Source: Pycnopodia helianthoides
Taxonomy: Eukaryota; Echinodermata; Asteroidea; Forcipulatida; Asteriidae
Direction: 5' to 3'
Length of the DNA: 64,000 nucleotides
Assembly (NCBI GenBank): GCA_032158295.1
Contig: CM063255.1
Coordinates: 10,568,094-10,632,093, forward strand
Position 1 is the stretch's first letter. Each line of letters starts with the position of its first letter. The notes under the pieces were generated by a model that was not told the origin of the DNA, searched no databases, and was given only the letters and a program-made list of their open reading frames with translations. The translations under genes and the position numbers were made by a program. Positions 63,184-64,000 of the stretch are shown in pieces.

Positions 63184-63381
63184 GGGCCCAATTTCACACA
63201 GCTGTTAAGCAGAAAGTACCGCTTAGAAAATTTATTTGCTAAGATAAAAAATAAGTGGGGCACCAGTGATAAAATGTAAATTTCATGGAATTTCGGCTGG
63301 TTACCTGTTCCTTCTGAGCAATATTTTTCTGTGCTTAGCAAGTTTTTGTGCTAAACAGGCTGTATGAAATTGGGCCCTGGC
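63184..63381 (+). mobile_element. Palindromic element F, full length
   Basis: Ends GGGCCCAATTTCACACAGCT and GTATGAAATTGGGCCC; interior more diverged than other copies. Confidence 0.85.
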
Positions 63382-63671
63382 GTGATCATCACAATAATCT
63401 TGGTTGTGCCATTTTGGGAGTCAACGCCCCCCGTTGTGTTACAGTGCAGTGTGTATTTTACATCACCGCCATACCTGAATAGCTCTAATTGCTAAAACCG
63501 CTTCACCAATGACCAAAGGTCAAACATGTTTAAGAATAACTTGGGAAGCTAGGATGTATGCAAGGGTGCCTTTGGCAGCCAGCCACATGACCCATGACCT
63601 GGACCCATGACCACAGAGCACAGCCAGAGATCAAAAGTGTTTGGTTTTTCCAAAGGTAGGAAAACAGAAGC

Positions 63672-63836
63672 AGGCCTGGAATTACACGAAGGCCACAGCC
63701 TCTGTTGCCCCTTTTCTTGGCCTTGGTGCCCCCTTCAAATGTTTCCCAAAGACTTTTAAACATTTTCCAATGAAAGTGCCCTTAGCAAAATTGAAAAAGG
63801 CCTTGCCCTCTCAAAGATGAAATTCCACGCCTGCAG
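63672..63836. mobile_element. Short inverted-repeat element I
   Basis: GCAGGCCTGGAATTACACGA and AAGATGAAATTCCACGCCTGC; inverted relative of 16565-16730. Confidence 0.75.
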
Positions 63837-63879
63837 GAGGGGCCAGGAGAAAAACCCTTGTGGCATGGAAGAACCAACT

Positions 63880-63965
63880 CACAGCATTAGCCGGAAATCA
63901 AACCAGGGCCACAGTGGTGAGAGGCAAGCACTTTACGCTCTAGCTACCTATGCAAACCAATCTGT
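63880..63965 (-). repeat. tRNA-like SINE head
   Basis: Minus strand: ATAGGTAGCTAGAGCGTAAA and CCCTGGTTTGATTTCC, a degraded A/B-box pair. Confidence 0.4.
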
Positions 63966-64000
63966 TTCTAACTCCGGGTCGCCAAAACACACCCCTGTAC

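Overview
The window is animal nuclear DNA: two intron-rich protein-coding genes in a sea of dispersed transposon remnants and tandem repeats. Both reconstructed proteins resemble deuterostome orthologs. The mix of short TTAA-delimited elements, palindromic elements with GGGCCCAATTTC ends and tRNA-derived SINEs is what I associate with echinoderms, probably a sea star. That assignment is an inference from recall, not from a search.

The minus strand from 48950 down to 12329 carries an ortholog of SRRT/ARS2 (Serrate), an RNA-processing factor that links the nuclear cap-binding complex to RNA effector machineries. I could place 20 coding exons. Their splice phases agree end to end and give about 997 residues, provided single-base disruptions in exons 5, 6, 8 and possibly 10 are treated as consensus errors. 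The plus strand from 54448 to 58394 carries TDP2 (tyrosyl-DNA phosphodiesterase 2): five coding exons, about 372 residues, all catalytic motifs present, one single-base disruption in exon 3. The genes are divergent. Their likely non-coding first exons lie near 49950-50040 (SRRT) and before 53484 (TDP2).

Layout: 1-12328 has no recognisable gene and holds dispersed elements, a 68-bp array (6.6-7.2 kb), a SINE, a 65-bp array (8.2-9.3 kb) and a long hairpin. 12329-48950 is SRRT, whose introns hold seven tandem arrays (periods 114, 83, 15, 50, 72, about 115 and 21 bp) and most of the dispersed elements. 49-54.4 kb is the AT-rich intergenic region with both putative promoters. 54.4-58.4 kb is TDP2. 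58.4-64 kb has no recognised gene and holds a SINE, palindromic elements and a 45-bp array.

I found no new enzymatic or defence system. The points that most repay a second look are: (1) TTAA-bounded non-autonomous elements that nest in each other and form chains sharing a single TTAA; (2) a tandem array built from the end of one such element at two loci; (3) a cluster of one-base indels in conserved exons and in the 45-bp array, which points to residual assembly error; (4) a 75-bp tandem duplication across an SRRT splice acceptor; and (5) several long near-perfect hairpins.
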